Assembly (NCBI GenBank): GCA_964353015.1
Contig: CAYGUA010000001.1
Location: 1 to 64,000 of the forward strand
DNA from: JAMZMI01 sp964353015
GTDB taxonomy: Bacteria > Bacteroidota > Bacteroidia > Cytophagales > Cyclobacteriaceae
Length of the DNA: 64,000 nucleotides
Direction of reading: 5' to 3'
Shown: positions 1 to 8,727 of the stretch, in pieces
Layout of the letters: each line of letters starts with the position of its first letter
How positions within the stretch are numbered: position 1 is the stretch's first letter
Program-made: the position numbers and the translations under genes
The notes under the pieces: model-generated
What the model was told of the DNA's origin: nothing
The model's input: the letters and a program-made list of their open reading frames with translations, nothing else
Databases searched by the model: none

Positions 1-22
1 AATTTTAATTTTCACTTTTTTT

Positions 23-39
23 AAAAAAAAAAAAAAAAA
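23..39. repeat. A17 homopolymer preceded by T7
   Basis: Seven T residues are followed directly by seventeen A residues. A run this long is prone to polymerase slippage and to length errors in assembly. The remaining sequence before the first gene (to about 375) is AT-rich and shows no gene I can support. Confidence 0.9.
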
Positions 40-375
40 TAAATGCTAGGTCAGCAGTAAAACCAGAAATGCAATTTGCGAAAGGTGACTTAATTACAAA
101 TTGGAGTTAGTCATTTAGCTATTGCCTTGTTTTTTTTAATAGGATTAAGATATAAGACAAGGAAATTGATTTTTTTTTGAGACGTTATTAAAACGACAAC
201 AAATTCAAACTCAATAACCACTCACATTTGTCATCCACTCAATCCCCTACTCAAGTCTTGATGGGAAAAGCGTGTTCGATAGACTAGCGCAAAGCTCGTG
301 CTATCCCGTGCCGCCCAAACAATCTATCCATCATTCTATTATCTTGCGAAAGTTTTCAAAACAAGATCATTGATT

Positions 376-891
376 ATGAGGCGAAAAATCCCTGAATCCA
401 CACTACCAAAAATAATCCGCACGCAAATGATTACTGCCGAAGGCTTACAGAAATTAAGGGATGAACATGATCACCTTTGCCGAGTTGAACGTCCGGACGT
501 TACAGCTAAGGTTACATGGGCCGCAAGTTTGGGAGATCGATCAGAAAATGCAGATTACCACTACAACAAAAAGCGTCTTCGGGAAATTGATAATCGCATT
601 CGATATTTATGTAAGTGTATTGACGATTTAAAAGTGATTAATTACCATCCCAACCAAGAAGGCAAAGTGATGTTTGGGGCTTGGGTAGAAATCAAAAACG
701 AAGCAAAGGGTCTCCAAAATCGATTAAGAATTGTAGGATACGAAGAGCTCATTGGTAATAAAAATTATATATCCATGGACTCCCCGATGGCTAAGGCGCT
801 TCTTGATAAAACTGTTGGTGATGAAGTTGTAGTTAGTACCAAAATCGGTGACTTTGTATGGAAAATTCTAAAAATAGAGTACCAGAAGTAG
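376..891 (+). CDS. greB: GreA/GreB-family transcription elongation factor
   Basis: A 171-aa protein with the Gre-factor layout: an N-terminal helical hairpin (about residues 15-90) containing the typical D-R-S-E-N-A-D-Y-H-Y tip, followed by a C-terminal FKBP-like domain. Gre factors enter the secondary channel of RNA polymerase and stimulate transcript cleavage to rescue backtracked complexes; the acidic tip residues (D and E of DRSENAD) coordinate catalytic Mg. The N-terminal extension with basic residues and the overall length fit GreB better than GreA. The frame is open further upstream from a GTG at 298, but the ATG at 376 gives the normal family length. It stands alone with no clear operon partner. 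Confidence 0.85.
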   Translation: MRRKIPESTLPKIIRTQMITAEGLQKLRDEHDHLCRVERPDVTAKVTWAASLGDRSENADYHYNKKRLREIDNRIRYLCKCIDDLKVINYHPNQEGKVMFGAWVEIKNEAKGLQNRLRIVGYEELIGNKNYISMDSPMAKALLDKTVGDEVVVSTKIGDFVWKILKIEYQK

Positions 892-1344
892 TATAACCAA
901 AATAATTGTTGGCAATGTTATTTTAACTGGTCAGAGACCCGACTGAATTTTCCTGTTTGAAGTAACTAAACTAGAATTCGTGTAAGCATCAAAGTAGGTC
1001 ATTCTCAGGATTTTCATTGATGGAAAAGTATGATGATTGACTGAAGAAGCTGGGTTTTTATTAATGTTTAAAAACCTTGACAATGATTCCTCAGATTTAC
1101 TCATTTCATTTTCTCCTTATCCACCATTAAGATATGTGATCAAGTTCACTGCAATTGGCAAAATTGTTTGGGCAGCTCCAATTTATAATTGTAAGTTTTA
1201 GATTAAAGGAAAATTTGGCTACCTAAACAAAACATAGCGTCTAAGTTTGATTAGTATCTCAAGCTTAGACGCCTTCTTTATGTCGTTCAGTATTTAAACT
1301 GATAGATCAAAAAATGAATGTTTTAATATGAAATGGATGAAAGG
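892..1344. other. Intergenic region without a recognisable gene
   Basis: About 450 bases AT-rich in all frames with no supported coding sequence. The only clear structure is the hairpin at 1237-1272 listed separately. Confidence 0.6.
1237..1272 (-). terminator. Strong hairpin, probable terminator of the former minus-strand gene
   Basis: Arms gcgtctaag and cttagacgc pair perfectly; after one T/G position, ttga and tcaa extend the stem to about 14 bp with an 8-base loop. On the minus strand the stem is followed by tatgttttg. It lies about 70 bases beyond the end of the T9SS-tail fragment transcribed on the minus strand, so termination of that gene is the simplest reading. The T-tract is weak, so another RNA structure is possible. 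Confidence 0.5.
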
Positions 1345-1563
1345 TTATTCGATGATTAGTTTAGTAGTCCACTCCTTATTATTGGCTGCAAACTTTACGA
1401 TATAAATTCCTTTTGAACTACTTGGTAGTTCAATATTTCGGAGCTTATTCATGCTTACATTTTCACTATGGAAGATCATTTTCCCGCTCAAATTGGTAAT
1501 AGATAAACTGTTTTCTAAACTGTAAAAACCTTCATCCAAATCAACCCTAAAATCGCCTAATTT
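1345..1563 (-). pseudogene. C-terminal T9SS sorting-domain fragment of a lost secreted protein
   Basis: The open frame starts just after a TAA at 1564-1566 and encodes about 72 residues that look only like the last part of a type A T9SS sorting domain: G-D-F-R-V-D-L, then L-S-I-T-N-L-S-G-K, then K-G-I-Y-I-V-K-F and a W-T-T-K-L-I-I-E end. Such tails (Por secretion tails) sit at the C-terminus of large exported proteins and are not free-standing, so this is the 3' remnant of a deleted gene. There is no plausible start codon with a signal peptide. A possible in-frame TTG start would give 64 residues, which I do not consider real. A hairpin terminator follows at 1237-1272. Confidence 0.7.
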
Positions 1564-1603
1564 TTAGCGTATAAGCCGTTTTGAATTAACGGTGCGGAAA
1601 ACA

Positions 1604-1634
1604 GGAAAAAGGTGACTTCCTATCGGAAGCCACC
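1604..1634 (-). terminator. Rho-independent terminator downstream of the PID-CTERM remnant
   Basis: Arms ggtgacttcc and ggaagccacc form a 10-bp stem with one G.U pair and a four-base loop; on the minus strand the stem is followed by five T residues. It lies about 50 bases after the stop of the decayed PID-CTERM gene at 1683 and probably ended its transcript. Confidence 0.75.
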
Positions 1635-1682
1635 CTATAAATCGCCCTGCTGCTATGAAACAGACAAGACTCGCTTGTTGAA

Positions 1683-1847
1683 TTATTTCAGCCTTTCTCT
1701 CAACTTCTTCAACCCATCAACCCCTCCAGCTGCAAGCAGCAAACTCAGCCCTCCATCTATTGGTGTAGCTGGTGGTGCTCCCTACTCCATTAAAGGAAGA
1801 CAAGAGATTAACAAAAGGGTTGAAAAGCTTGTGGTTTTTATGATCGT
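1683..1847 (-). pseudogene. Decayed PID-CTERM sorting-motif protein gene
   Basis: Read on the minus strand, one frame gives a signal-peptide-like stretch (T-T-S-F-S-T-L-L-L-I-S-C-L-P-L-M-E), then an in-frame TAG at 1782-1784, then G-A-P-P-A-T-P-I-D-G-G-L-S-L-L-L-A-A-G-G followed by a basic tail ending R-E-R-L-K and TAA. P-I-D-G-G-L plus a hydrophobic segment plus basic residues is the PID-CTERM sorting signal of small Bacteroidota surface proteins. The whole would be about 54 residues, normal for the family, if TAG were CAG. There is no ATG at the front: the likely start position reads ACG at 1845-1847. Both changes are single transitions, so this looks like a recently dead small gene. A terminator follows at 1604-1634. 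Confidence 0.65.
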
Positions 1848-1902
1848 GTTTTACAAGAATTTAGGCATTTGTGCCTAATAAAGGGTGCTTAGCACTTCAC
1901 AT

Positions 1903-4900
1903 TTAATTCAATATGATTTTCTTGGTTTCAATGCCATCTGATACAATGTAAATACCGTTACTCAGGTGACCCAAATTGATCTTTGCAGATCCATTGACCA
2001 AACGATTTAATACACTCACACCTGATAAATTATAAATTTGATATTGGGCTGTTTGGAATCCTGTAGTTTCGATATGAAGTGTTTTGTCGAAAACGTAGAT
2101 GTTGGTTTTATGATCATCAAGATTCAGCACTTCTGCATTGCTGATAAGCGCGAACCTATCTTGGAACTGGCCTGCCTGAGTGTTGAAACTATATCCTCCA
2201 GAAGTTATATCAACCTTCTTATCAAGTAACCTGTCGTATAAGTAGTATTCACTGTACAAGTTTTCTAACCCAAAAATCAAGGTGTATTTGCCTGCTACTG
2301 CCACGTTGTATCCAACCGAGATTTCTAACTTCTCACTCGTGATCGTCTGGATAGTGAGATACTTACCAGCCTTCTTTGTATAAATCGCATAGTCAGCCTC
2401 CAGATTGAAGACCGGTGCGTCATAGCCATTCACTAGTTTATCGTCAGAAACTGACTCATTCCAGCCTACAATTGTTTGTTTGATCAATCCATCTGAGCTA
2501 GTCAAATTGAGTCTAACTATTGGAATTTTATTTTCTTCCTTTCGGAAAAAATTATCATCCAAGTTGTTTCCTGTCACTCTCATATTTTCTGTAAATGTGA
2601 CCAAACCTGAAGTACTACTTAATTTCACAAAAAAGCCCTGTGCTGATCCAATGTGCCCATTCCAACGGCCATCACTATCCGGGCCACTAAGATCATCAGT
2701 GACGGCTGTTCTATTAGCTACTATGTAATCGTCATTACTTCCTCTGCCTGTATGGGATTCATTGTCATCCCAGATATAAATAGTTTCCGTGGTATTGAGA
2801 TTAGCATCCAGAAATGGTGTAATAGCTATTGCCGCAGCATAGGGGTTGCTTACCAAATGCCAGCCGTCATAGGCAAAACTACCAGAGTAAGTAATTGTGC
2901 CGATGTTTGGTTTTCCTACAAATTCAATGAGCTTTTGACTGGCTTGGGTATAGCCTTTTGCGGGAATGAGTTGATCAGTTTCGTTTGTTGCTATCCACCT
3001 TGATAGGCTCATCAGGTCAGCTGATTGTGATTCGTCGTAGGTATAAACGTAGCTCCCTAAGCCCAAAGCTATAGCAGTGGCACTCTGCTCAACTGGTGAT
3101 CCGACAAAGCTATATTTTCCATCAGAATATCTGGTATTTCGCTGAATTGTGATGTCATTACCGACATAACTCTGGCCTTGGTAGGTCAAAAAAGAAGCTC
3201 CAGATAGGATGATTACAGAGCCTTCATTGGTCACTGTTCCTTTTATGTCTAATGTCCCTGTAGTTATGGTAAGGGATGTGAGTGATGTTATAATCAAATT
3301 TGCACAGCTAAATCCCTTATCCGAATAACTACCTGAGATAGTCGCATTTTTTAATTCATCGGGCACTCCATTGTCCCAGGAGGATCCGTTCCAGGTTGTT
3401 GAATTGGCAACCACGGACTCCTTGGCAGCCACCCAAACGGTTGCATTGCGAATCATCCGATAATACTCACTGGTGGAAGCGTAGTTTTCTGTACGTTCAC
3501 CAACCTGGATATAAAAAATACGACCAACCTCATCATTTAGATCAAAATCCACCAACCTGGTAAAGGCATTGGTGTGAACCTGTCCCGCTGGAGTTTGATC
3601 ATTAGAAAATAGTGGTGTAATTTCATTGACTCCCCTTCCCAGCGTGACCCCTTCTTCAAAAGTCATGTTGTTGTAAATCTCATCGTAGATAGCAATCACT
3701 GGCAAATAGGAATAAGGTGAATTAGCTGCAATTGGCAAAGCATTACCAATCCATGGTGAGGGATCAACATCAGCCGAACCATGTTCCACTCCAAACGTGG
3801 AAATAAAGTGTCCGTAGTTGGTGCTGTGCATGGTATAATTCGCCAAGCTGGCAGACCATCCTGATGCGGAGGACTGAGCCCCAAAAAGAGAGATCAGGAT
3901 ATCTTTGTTCTGCGATCCTTCCACATCATTGTATAGCGCATGATGTAATCCGATAACTCCTCCTCCATTATCAGCATAATCGTAAATAGCCTGTAAAAAT
4001 TGATCTGTCAATCCTGTCGACCAATGTTTATAAAAGATGACCACATCAAATTGCTCCAGAAAAGACAATGAAGATGCCAAATCATTTTTGTCAAAAGACA
4101 ATGACCCTGTAATGTCTATTTGGGAAGGGTTAATATCAAAGTTATCGAAAGCGTCATTGGCTTCTAACACCATCATCAAATCTTGGTAATCAGCAGGAAG
4201 ATCAGTGCCACCACCATGGTTACAAGGCACATCATTGGACCGATTGGTATATAGACAATCACTTTCATTTAAAGCACCACCATGAACTACCAACACCGAT
4301 GTTTCCAGGATCTGATTTGCAGTTGAAGGATATGTTTCCATGATGTTGATGAAAGTTCGAGCAGCATGGGCGACAGTTTGTGGATACCAATCTCTGGTCG
4401 TAATGATTTTATAATTGCCTGCCCCATTATCATCCAATGCTGAATTGGGCGTGGATACGGTCACCCGATCATTGGTCCGGTGAGTAACCCCAAAATCAGC
4501 TAATGTCGTTGGAGTCTCTGGTTCTGGAAAGCCAGTAGCCTCGCCATCCTTTAGCAAGCTTATTCCCAATGTTTCAACACCTGTTCCCGATGTTCCAGGC
4601 ACTCGCCAAAATACAGGAATACTCGCGCCATGACATTGCGCCATCACTGGCTTGCCTGCTACCAGGGCCTCAACTGCCAAATCATTCAGTTTCTGAGCAA
4701 TATCTTCAACCACCTGCGCAGAAATCAATCGATCCGCAGTACCCTGACTGGAATAATCGCCATCCAACCTATAATCCAATGCCCCAGTGCCACCAACCAC
4801 CACCAAACCAGCATAACCTGAAATGCTCGACACGTCCAAAAGAGATCCTGCAACTGACAGTGAAGACGGTGTAGTGTTGAGATTCCCATCCCAATCCGAT

Positions 4901-5202
4901 CCAAAAAGTCCTGCAAATTGCTGTTGAAATTGTGCGTAGCTACTTCCTCCCAACGAATTGGCTGTCGCTTCAATATCGGTTCCCATTGGAATCATATAAA
5001 TGGAAAAGTCCTGTGAGTTGGCACTTCTAACATCGACATTGTAGCCTGAAGCCTCAAGTGCCTCCTTCATCACAATGTACTCTGAATAATAAGTGTCCTC
5101 GTGAGACACAAACATCAATATGGACTGGGCGGAAATTCTGGTCGTCAGGAAAAAAAGAAACAACGCAGGTGTGATTATTTGACGAGAGATCATAGCCATC
5201 AC
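1903..5202 (-). CDS. T9SS-exported protein with DJ-1/GATase-like and ThuA-like domains
   Basis: A 1099-aa exported protein with a signal peptide ending near residue 25 (S-A-Q). Residues about 27-290 form a class I glutamine-amidotransferase-like (DJ-1/PfpI) fold with the nucleophile-elbow motif A-Q-C-H-G-A (Cys190). Residues about 305-560 resemble ThuA, a second GATase-like fold, with V-L-V-V-H-G-G at the start and G-V-I-G-L-H-H inside. The middle-to-C-terminal part is beta-rich, and the last about 75 residues are a T9SS type A tail (Y-Q-I-Y-N-L-S-G-V, G-I-Y-I-V-S-D-G). It is therefore probably secreted or surface bound, acting on sugars or peptides outside the cell; the substrate cannot be read from the sequence. 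It stands alone; an ATG three codons later is an equally possible start. Confidence 0.75.
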   Translation of the reverse strand: MMAMISRQIITPALFLFFLTTRISAQSILMFVSHEDTYYSEYIVMKEALEASGYNVDVRSANSQDFSIYMIPMGTDIEATANSLGGSSYAQFQQQFAGLFGSDWDGNLNTTPSSLSVAGSLLDVSSISGYAGLVVVGGTGALDYRLDGDYSSQGTADRLISAQVVEDIAQKLNDLAVEALVAGKPVMAQCHGASIPVFWRVPGTSGTGVETLGISLLKDGEATGFPEPETPTTLADFGVTHRTNDRVTVSTPNSALDDNGAGNYKIITTRDWYPQTVAHAARTFINIMETYPSTANQILETSVLVVHGGALNESDCLYTNRSNDVPCNHGGGTDLPADYQDLMMVLEANDAFDNFDINPSQIDITGSLSFDKNDLASSLSFLEQFDVVIFYKHWSTGLTDQFLQAIYDYADNGGGVIGLHHALYNDVEGSQNKDILISLFGAQSSASGWSASLANYTMHSTNYGHFISTFGVEHGSADVDPSPWIGNALPIAANSPYSYLPVIAIYDEIYNNMTFEEGVTLGRGVNEITPLFSNDQTPAGQVHTNAFTRLVDFDLNDEVGRIFYIQVGERTENYASTSEYYRMIRNATVWVAAKESVVANSTTWNGSSWDNGVPDELKNATISGSYSDKGFSCANLIITSLTSLTITTGTLDIKGTVTNEGSVIILSGASFLTYQGQSYVGNDITIQRNTRYSDGKYSFVGSPVEQSATAIALGLGSYVYTYDESQSADLMSLSRWIATNETDQLIPAKGYTQASQKLIEFVGKPNIGTITYSGSFAYDGWHLVSNPYAAAIAITPFLDANLNTTETIYIWDDNESHTGRGSNDDYIVANRTAVTDDLSGPDSDGRWNGHIGSAQGFFVKLSSTSGLVTFTENMRVTGNNLDDNFFRKEENKIPIVRLNLTSSDGLIKQTIVGWNESVSDDKLVNGYDAPVFNLEADYAIYTKKAGKYLTIQTITSEKLEISVGYNVAVAGKYTLIFGLENLYSEYYLYDRLLDKKVDITSGGYSFNTQAGQFQDRFALISNAEVLNLDDHKTNIYVFDKTLHIETTGFQTAQYQIYNLSGVSVLNRLVNGSAKINLGHLSNGIYIVSDGIETKKIILN

Positions 5203-5572
5203 TATATAATTCTATAAAATATTGGTAAATCTATATTTAATTTTCGAAATGAAAAAGCGACCCTCTTTTTAATGCCGTTCGATATTTCACTCATTTCAAC
5301 GAAACAGCTTGAGCGCGCTGTGTTAACCGCCTATATCTCGAAATTTTTTAAGTCCGCAAATGGTGCCAACGATCAACAAGAGATAAGCCCTTATTAATAT
5401 GGCTGGCACACCTCTGGCAGCCAAGGCTGGCTGGTGGTCAAAATTACATGCATGTTTAACCAAACCACATTGATACCTGATCGCAAATTCAAGGCAGAAA
5501 AATATAGAGAAGTTTTTTTTAAGCAATAAATAATTTGTACATTTGGGTAAATATATTTGACATTTGTCCGAA
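5203..5572. other. Intergenic region between divergent genes
   Basis: About 370 bases. It holds a small G/C-rich inverted motif (cagcc-aa-ggctg, near 5418) and a TATATTTG sequence at 5552-5559 that resembles the Bacteroidota -7 element TAnnTTTG just ahead of the toxin-antitoxin operon. I did not find a well-spaced -33 partner. No gene is supported. Confidence 0.4.
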
Positions 5573-6022
5573 ATGAAAAAATCCATCAAGCCCTATGCAA
5601 TCCCATCTTCCTCCCCTTCAAAGGTAGAAGAAGCGGCAATGGCCTATGATACACCCGTAAAAAAAATTCTCCTCTCACGGAGTGGCCTCTCCACTCATTT
5701 TGTATTGGATCTCATGGCATCCTATAAGTTTAGCAAGCAAGAGATCTCGCAGTTGGCTAATATTTCTACCAAAACTTTGGAGAGGCATCTCCAGTCCGGC
5801 AGGATGTTTAGTGGCCTTCAATCTGATCGGCTTTTGGAATTGGCGGAGCTCTATCATGAGGGTATAGCACTGTTTGGCTCCAGCGAGAAGTTTTTGAAGT
5901 GGCTGAATGCCAAGATCCCGGCTCTGGGTGATACTGCACCAAAAGAATGGCTTGATACTCATCATGGCATTGCTATGATCTCTGATGAGCTTGGCAGGAT
6001 CCAACATGGCATTTTTGCGTGA
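5573..6022 (+). CDS. Xre/MbcA/ParS-type antitoxin of a RES toxin
   Basis: A 149-aa protein with an N-terminal helix-turn-helix-like region (about residues 35-75, F-S-K-Q-E-I-S-Q-L-A-N-I-S) and a C-terminal DUF2384 (MbcA/ParS/Xre toxin-binding) domain ending in the typical G-I-A-M-I-S-D-E-L-G-R-I-Q-H-G pattern, where the conserved last helix inserts into the toxin. Antitoxins of this type neutralise RES-domain NAD-degrading toxins and repress their own operon. It overlaps the toxin gene by four bases (GTGA), which is the classical coupled arrangement. I chose ATG 5573; a TTG three codons earlier is possible. Confidence 0.85.
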   Translation: MKKSIKPYAIPSSSPSKVEEAAMAYDTPVKKILLSRSGLSTHFVLDLMASYKFSKQEISQLANISTKTLERHLQSGRMFSGLQSDRLLELAELYHEGIALFGSSEKFLKWLNAKIPALGDTAPKEWLDTHHGIAMISDELGRIQHGIFA

Positions 6023-6456
6023 TTGTATACCGGATTTGCCAAACGTATCCACCAGATCATCATCCTATGGATGGGATGGGAGCCTTTAGAAAAGGAGGCC
6101 GATGGAATTCTAAAGGTACCTATGCCGTTTACACTGCTTCCTCTCTTGCTCTTGCCCGAAGTGAGCTGGCCAGGCATGTCAACCTTGAAAGCGTTCCTGA
6201 CGGATTCAGTATTTATAAGATCGAGGTTCCTGATCAGGATTATCCATCAATAGCGCCACTACCTGATGACTGGCCAGAAGACCCACCCAGCCGAAGTACG
6301 CAGGAATTGGGTGATGCTCTGTTGCAAAATCCGGCCACATTAGGATTGAAAGTGCCATCGGTATGTGATCGCGATTCATTCAACTTCATACTTAATCCAA
6401 GAAGTATCTACTTCAGCAAAGTAAGAGTGCTGCAGAATTATCCTTTTGTGCCTTAG
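6019..6456 (+). CDS. RES-domain toxin (NAD-degrading type)
   Basis: A 145-aa RES-domain protein. Hallmarks are G-G-R-W-N-x-K-G near residues 26-33, Y-T-A-S-S-L-A-L-A-R-S-E in the first third and a D-S-F-N-F-I-L-N-P-x-S segment near the C-terminus, which hold the conserved Arg, Tyr/Glu and Ser of the family. RES toxins (such as MbcT) consume NAD+ and stop growth when not neutralised. The start is a GTG overlapping the antitoxin stop codon, so the two are translationally coupled. Length is normal and no disruption is visible, so the pair is probably functional. A degenerate REP-like repeat lies directly downstream. Confidence 0.88.
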   Translation: MIVYRICQTYPPDHHPMDGMGAFRKGGRWNSKGTYAVYTASSLALARSELARHVNLESVPDGFSIYKIEVPDQDYPSIAPLPDDWPEDPPSRSTQELGDALLQNPATLGLKVPSVCDRDSFNFILNPRSIYFSKVRVLQNYPFVP

Positions 6457-6524
6457 CACTGAATCTTATTGGATTTAATGACATGAAAAAAACGCCCTCC
6501 AATGGGGCCGTTTCATAAACCTCC

Positions 6525-6598
6525 AGACTTCTGAAGACTGCCAGTCCGGGACTACCTGTCCGGGACTACCTGTCCGGGGGTTCCGAAACTTCGGAAGT
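6525..6598. repeat. REP-like palindromic repeat with a tandem 14-mer
   Basis: Starts agacttctgaagactg and ends aaacttcggaagt, the outer arms of the dispersed REP-like element, with one mismatch in the left arm. Between them a segment tccgggactacctg is present twice in tandem plus a partial third copy, giving a degenerate inner arm. It sits between the convergent RES and DUF2797 genes. Confidence 0.8.
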
Positions 6599-6631
6599 AT
6601 TCCATAGAAACACCTGGATTTAGAGAGGCTG

Positions 6632-7438
6632 TCAAAAAGCCGCTTTCGCAAATGATAGTTCCACCACGAAACCTTCATTGCCGCGAACATTGAAAACGGT
6701 ATCATCCTCAAAAAGTAAATATTGTCCTTTGATGCCTACCAGTCGTTCTTCAAACAAAGGTGTTTTAGTCAAATTCAGACTTTTGATTTTGTTAGGATAT
6801 TGAAACACAGGGAAATCTAAAGCCCATTGTTCTTTACTTTCGGACAAGAAATATGGCTTCACTTCTTCCGGGATATATTGCATGAGCTTATCGCGAAATT
6901 CAAACAAGTCTGCTTGTTCTACTTCATTTTTGAGCATTTTCCTCCAGTTGGTTTTGTCCGCTACAAACTCCTTCAACGCCACTTCCGCAATTCCGGCCAA
7001 ATAGCGATTGGGTGCCTCAATGATTTCGAGTGCAGCAGTTGCACCTTGATCGATCCAACGTGTAGGTACCTGGCTTTTTCTCGTTACCCCAACTTTCACA
7101 TTGCTTGATAAAGCCAAATAAACAATGTGCGGTGTTAACTGCACTTGTGCCTCAAATGCTAAGTCCCGATCTTCTTCACCCAAATGAGCTTTGGACAGCT
7201 CTGGTCTGATGATCCAATCGGCTGTTTGAGGGATTTTATAAAAGCAATCATAACAATGGCCCATGCGGTAAATCTTTTGCTCACTCCCACAATTCAGACA
7301 TTGATAGCCAGCAAAAGTCATTTTCATCTGCTTACCGAGCAGTTCATTGAGGTGAAATTCATCCTTCCCTAATTGAAGAAAGTATTGGATGGGCGAACCG
7401 TACTCCGTTCGCATTTTTGTTAAAACGCCTTTATACAT
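6632..7438 (-). CDS. DUF2797 family protein
   Basis: A 268-aa protein of the DUF2797 family, common in Bacteroidota and of unknown function. Visible family features are the N-terminal strand M-Y-K-G-V-L-T-K-M, a four-cysteine zinc-binding-like site (C-L-N-C ... C-Y-D-C), the Y-L-A-L-S-S-N-V-K-V-G-V-T-R segment followed by R-W-I-D-Q-G-A-T-A-A, which resembles the GIY-YIG-like layout, and a C-terminal beta region. The frame is open for 31 more codons upstream (to 7531), but the ATG at 7438 matches the usual N-terminus and length. It appears monocistronic. Confidence 0.75.
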   Translation of the reverse strand: MYKGVLTKMRTEYGSPIQYFLQLGKDEFHLNELLGKQMKMTFAGYQCLNCGSEQKIYRMGHCYDCFYKIPQTADWIIRPELSKAHLGEEDRDLAFEAQVQLTPHIVYLALSSNVKVGVTRKSQVPTRWIDQGATAALEIIEAPNRYLAGIAEVALKEFVADKTNWRKMLKNEVEQADLFEFRDKLMQYIPEEVKPYFLSESKEQWALDFPVFQYPNKIKSLNLTKTPLFEERLVGIKGQYLLFEDDTVFNVRGNEGFVVELSFAKAAF

Positions 7439-7793
7439 ACTCAAAGAGAAACATTTTTCATAAAGTATTGAATCAAAAAATGGAGAATCGATCAATTCTG
7501 ATAGCAGGTGCCTCACTTCTTTTCGTGTCATCAGGTGTTTGTACCTGACGATTCAGAACAATGGCGGGTGGAAACCCCCGACATCACCCTAAACACCCTG
7601 TTTATCGGTTTTAACAAAAAACTAGTACTTCTAAGGATGGTTTTATCGATCGCATTGGCTTTTTCCGGCTGCTGTGCGGATTAGAATGTAGGGACAATTT
7701 CAGTTATCTAATAGTAGCCTGCATAAACATATCTCATAATTGCATTAACAGTCATGGTATTACTCTGTACTTTCCAATTGAAAAAGAACTGTT
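7439..7793. other. Intergenic region, nothing recognised
   Basis: About 355 bases between two minus-strand genes. The part to 7531 is in frame with the DUF2797 gene but does not look like its coding sequence. No RNA gene, repeat or clear promoter is visible. Confidence 0.5.
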
Positions 7794-8717
7794 CTAAAGG
7801 TTCACTTCCTCAACGATGAAGAATCCATCTTCTCCTTCTGGCTGATAAAGTGGTAAAAAGATCATTCCAGAATTGGGAGAATAGATATGTCCTTCTGCAT
7901 CCATCGCAAGGAGTTCGCCCATTCTTACTTGTTGAAAATTTTTGTACCCTGGCAGCATTCTAAATTCGTCAGTTGGTGACACTTTATGGTGATAAAGTAC
8001 AGCTACTTTCTTTGGTAAACCAGAGGATGTGGCCCTAAGGAGCTTAGAGTAATGATCCTCAACCTCATGATCATGAGAAGTGATCATACCCGACTTATCC
8101 AGAATCTCCCACAATCCTGAAGTATGTAGTTGATAGGCATGATCTGTTCCAATCATGCCTCCCTCGAATGCAAAGCTTACAAAGCCCCTTTGATGATAAT
8201 ATGACATCAAGGTCCCCACAAGGTATTTATTAATCTCAAGCACAATTGGAAGCTGCAAAGATTTGATTACCGGATGATTTCCTTCATCCTCTGGCACAAC
8301 TATAAAGTTACCGTTATCAGCAGAGGTGGCGTGTAGATCAGCCAAAATCAAATCAGTGTAATCGCCTACTAATTCTGATTCAATGGCATTATAAAGTTCC
8401 GCAACTTGTTGACTTTCAGCACCTATAGGAGTACCACCTTTGATAATTTCCTCAATTATATCTGGAGACCAAACCCTATTCATATCACGGTCAATGAATC
8501 GTCGTTTAGTAAGGAAAGCAGGAAGATTGCCACATAAGCCCACCAGTTTTCCTTTGATCTTTATGTTATGATTTTGGATTGCTGAAAAGACGTTTCTGAA
8601 TGCATGTACACCGATTTGTTCATTACCATGTATTCCTCCCACACATATAATAAGAGGTCCCTTTTCCTTTCCTTCTATTCTACCTAAAAGTCTCTCCATT
8701 TGTCTTTTTAGATTCAA
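7794..8717 (-). CDS. Succinylglutamate desuccinylase/aspartoacylase-family zinc hydrolase
   Basis: A 307-aa zinc carboxypeptidase-like hydrolase of the AstE/AspA family. The zinc ligands are visible as G-G-I-H-G-N-E (His30, Glu33) and A-D-L-H-A-T (His129), with the substrate-binding R-D-M-N-R at 77-81. Family members remove an acyl group or an amino acid joined through an amide bond. It starts 10 bases after the stop of the GCS2-CBS gene, so the two form an operon: one gene looks like an amide-forming ligase and the other like an amide-cleaving hydrolase. The small-molecule substrate is unknown; calling it AstE itself would be unsafe because no arginine-succinyltransferase genes are nearby. 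Confidence 0.8.
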   Translation of the reverse strand: MNLKRQMERLLGRIEGKEKGPLIICVGGIHGNEQIGVHAFRNVFSAIQNHNIKIKGKLVGLCGNLPAFLTKRRFIDRDMNRVWSPDIIEEIIKGGTPIGAESQQVAELYNAIESELVGDYTDLILADLHATSADNGNFIVVPEDEGNHPVIKSLQLPIVLEINKYLVGTLMSYYHQRGFVSFAFEGGMIGTDHAYQLHTSGLWEILDKSGMITSHDHEVEDHYSKLLRATSSGLPKKVAVLYHHKVSPTDEFRMLPGYKNFQQVRMGELLAMDAEGHIYSPNSGMIFLPLYQPEGEDGFFIVEEVNL

Positions 8718-8727
8718 TTTCCATTAT

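Noticed and set aside
240..320. tRNA-like sequence
   Set aside because: The ttcgat and gcgcaaagc motifs do not give a cloverleaf; no tRNA gene is supported in the window.
1612..1878. Plus-strand gene of 88 residues
   Set aside because: It is the antisense of the decayed PID-CTERM gene and its terminator.
5552..5559. Confident Bacteroidota promoter before the toxin-antitoxin operon
   Set aside because: TATATTTG fits the -7 element but no correctly spaced -33 element was seen, so it is not listed as a feature.
5323..5589. Minus-strand gene of 88 residues upstream of the antitoxin
   Set aside because: No start context or family likeness; overlaps the antitoxin's start region.
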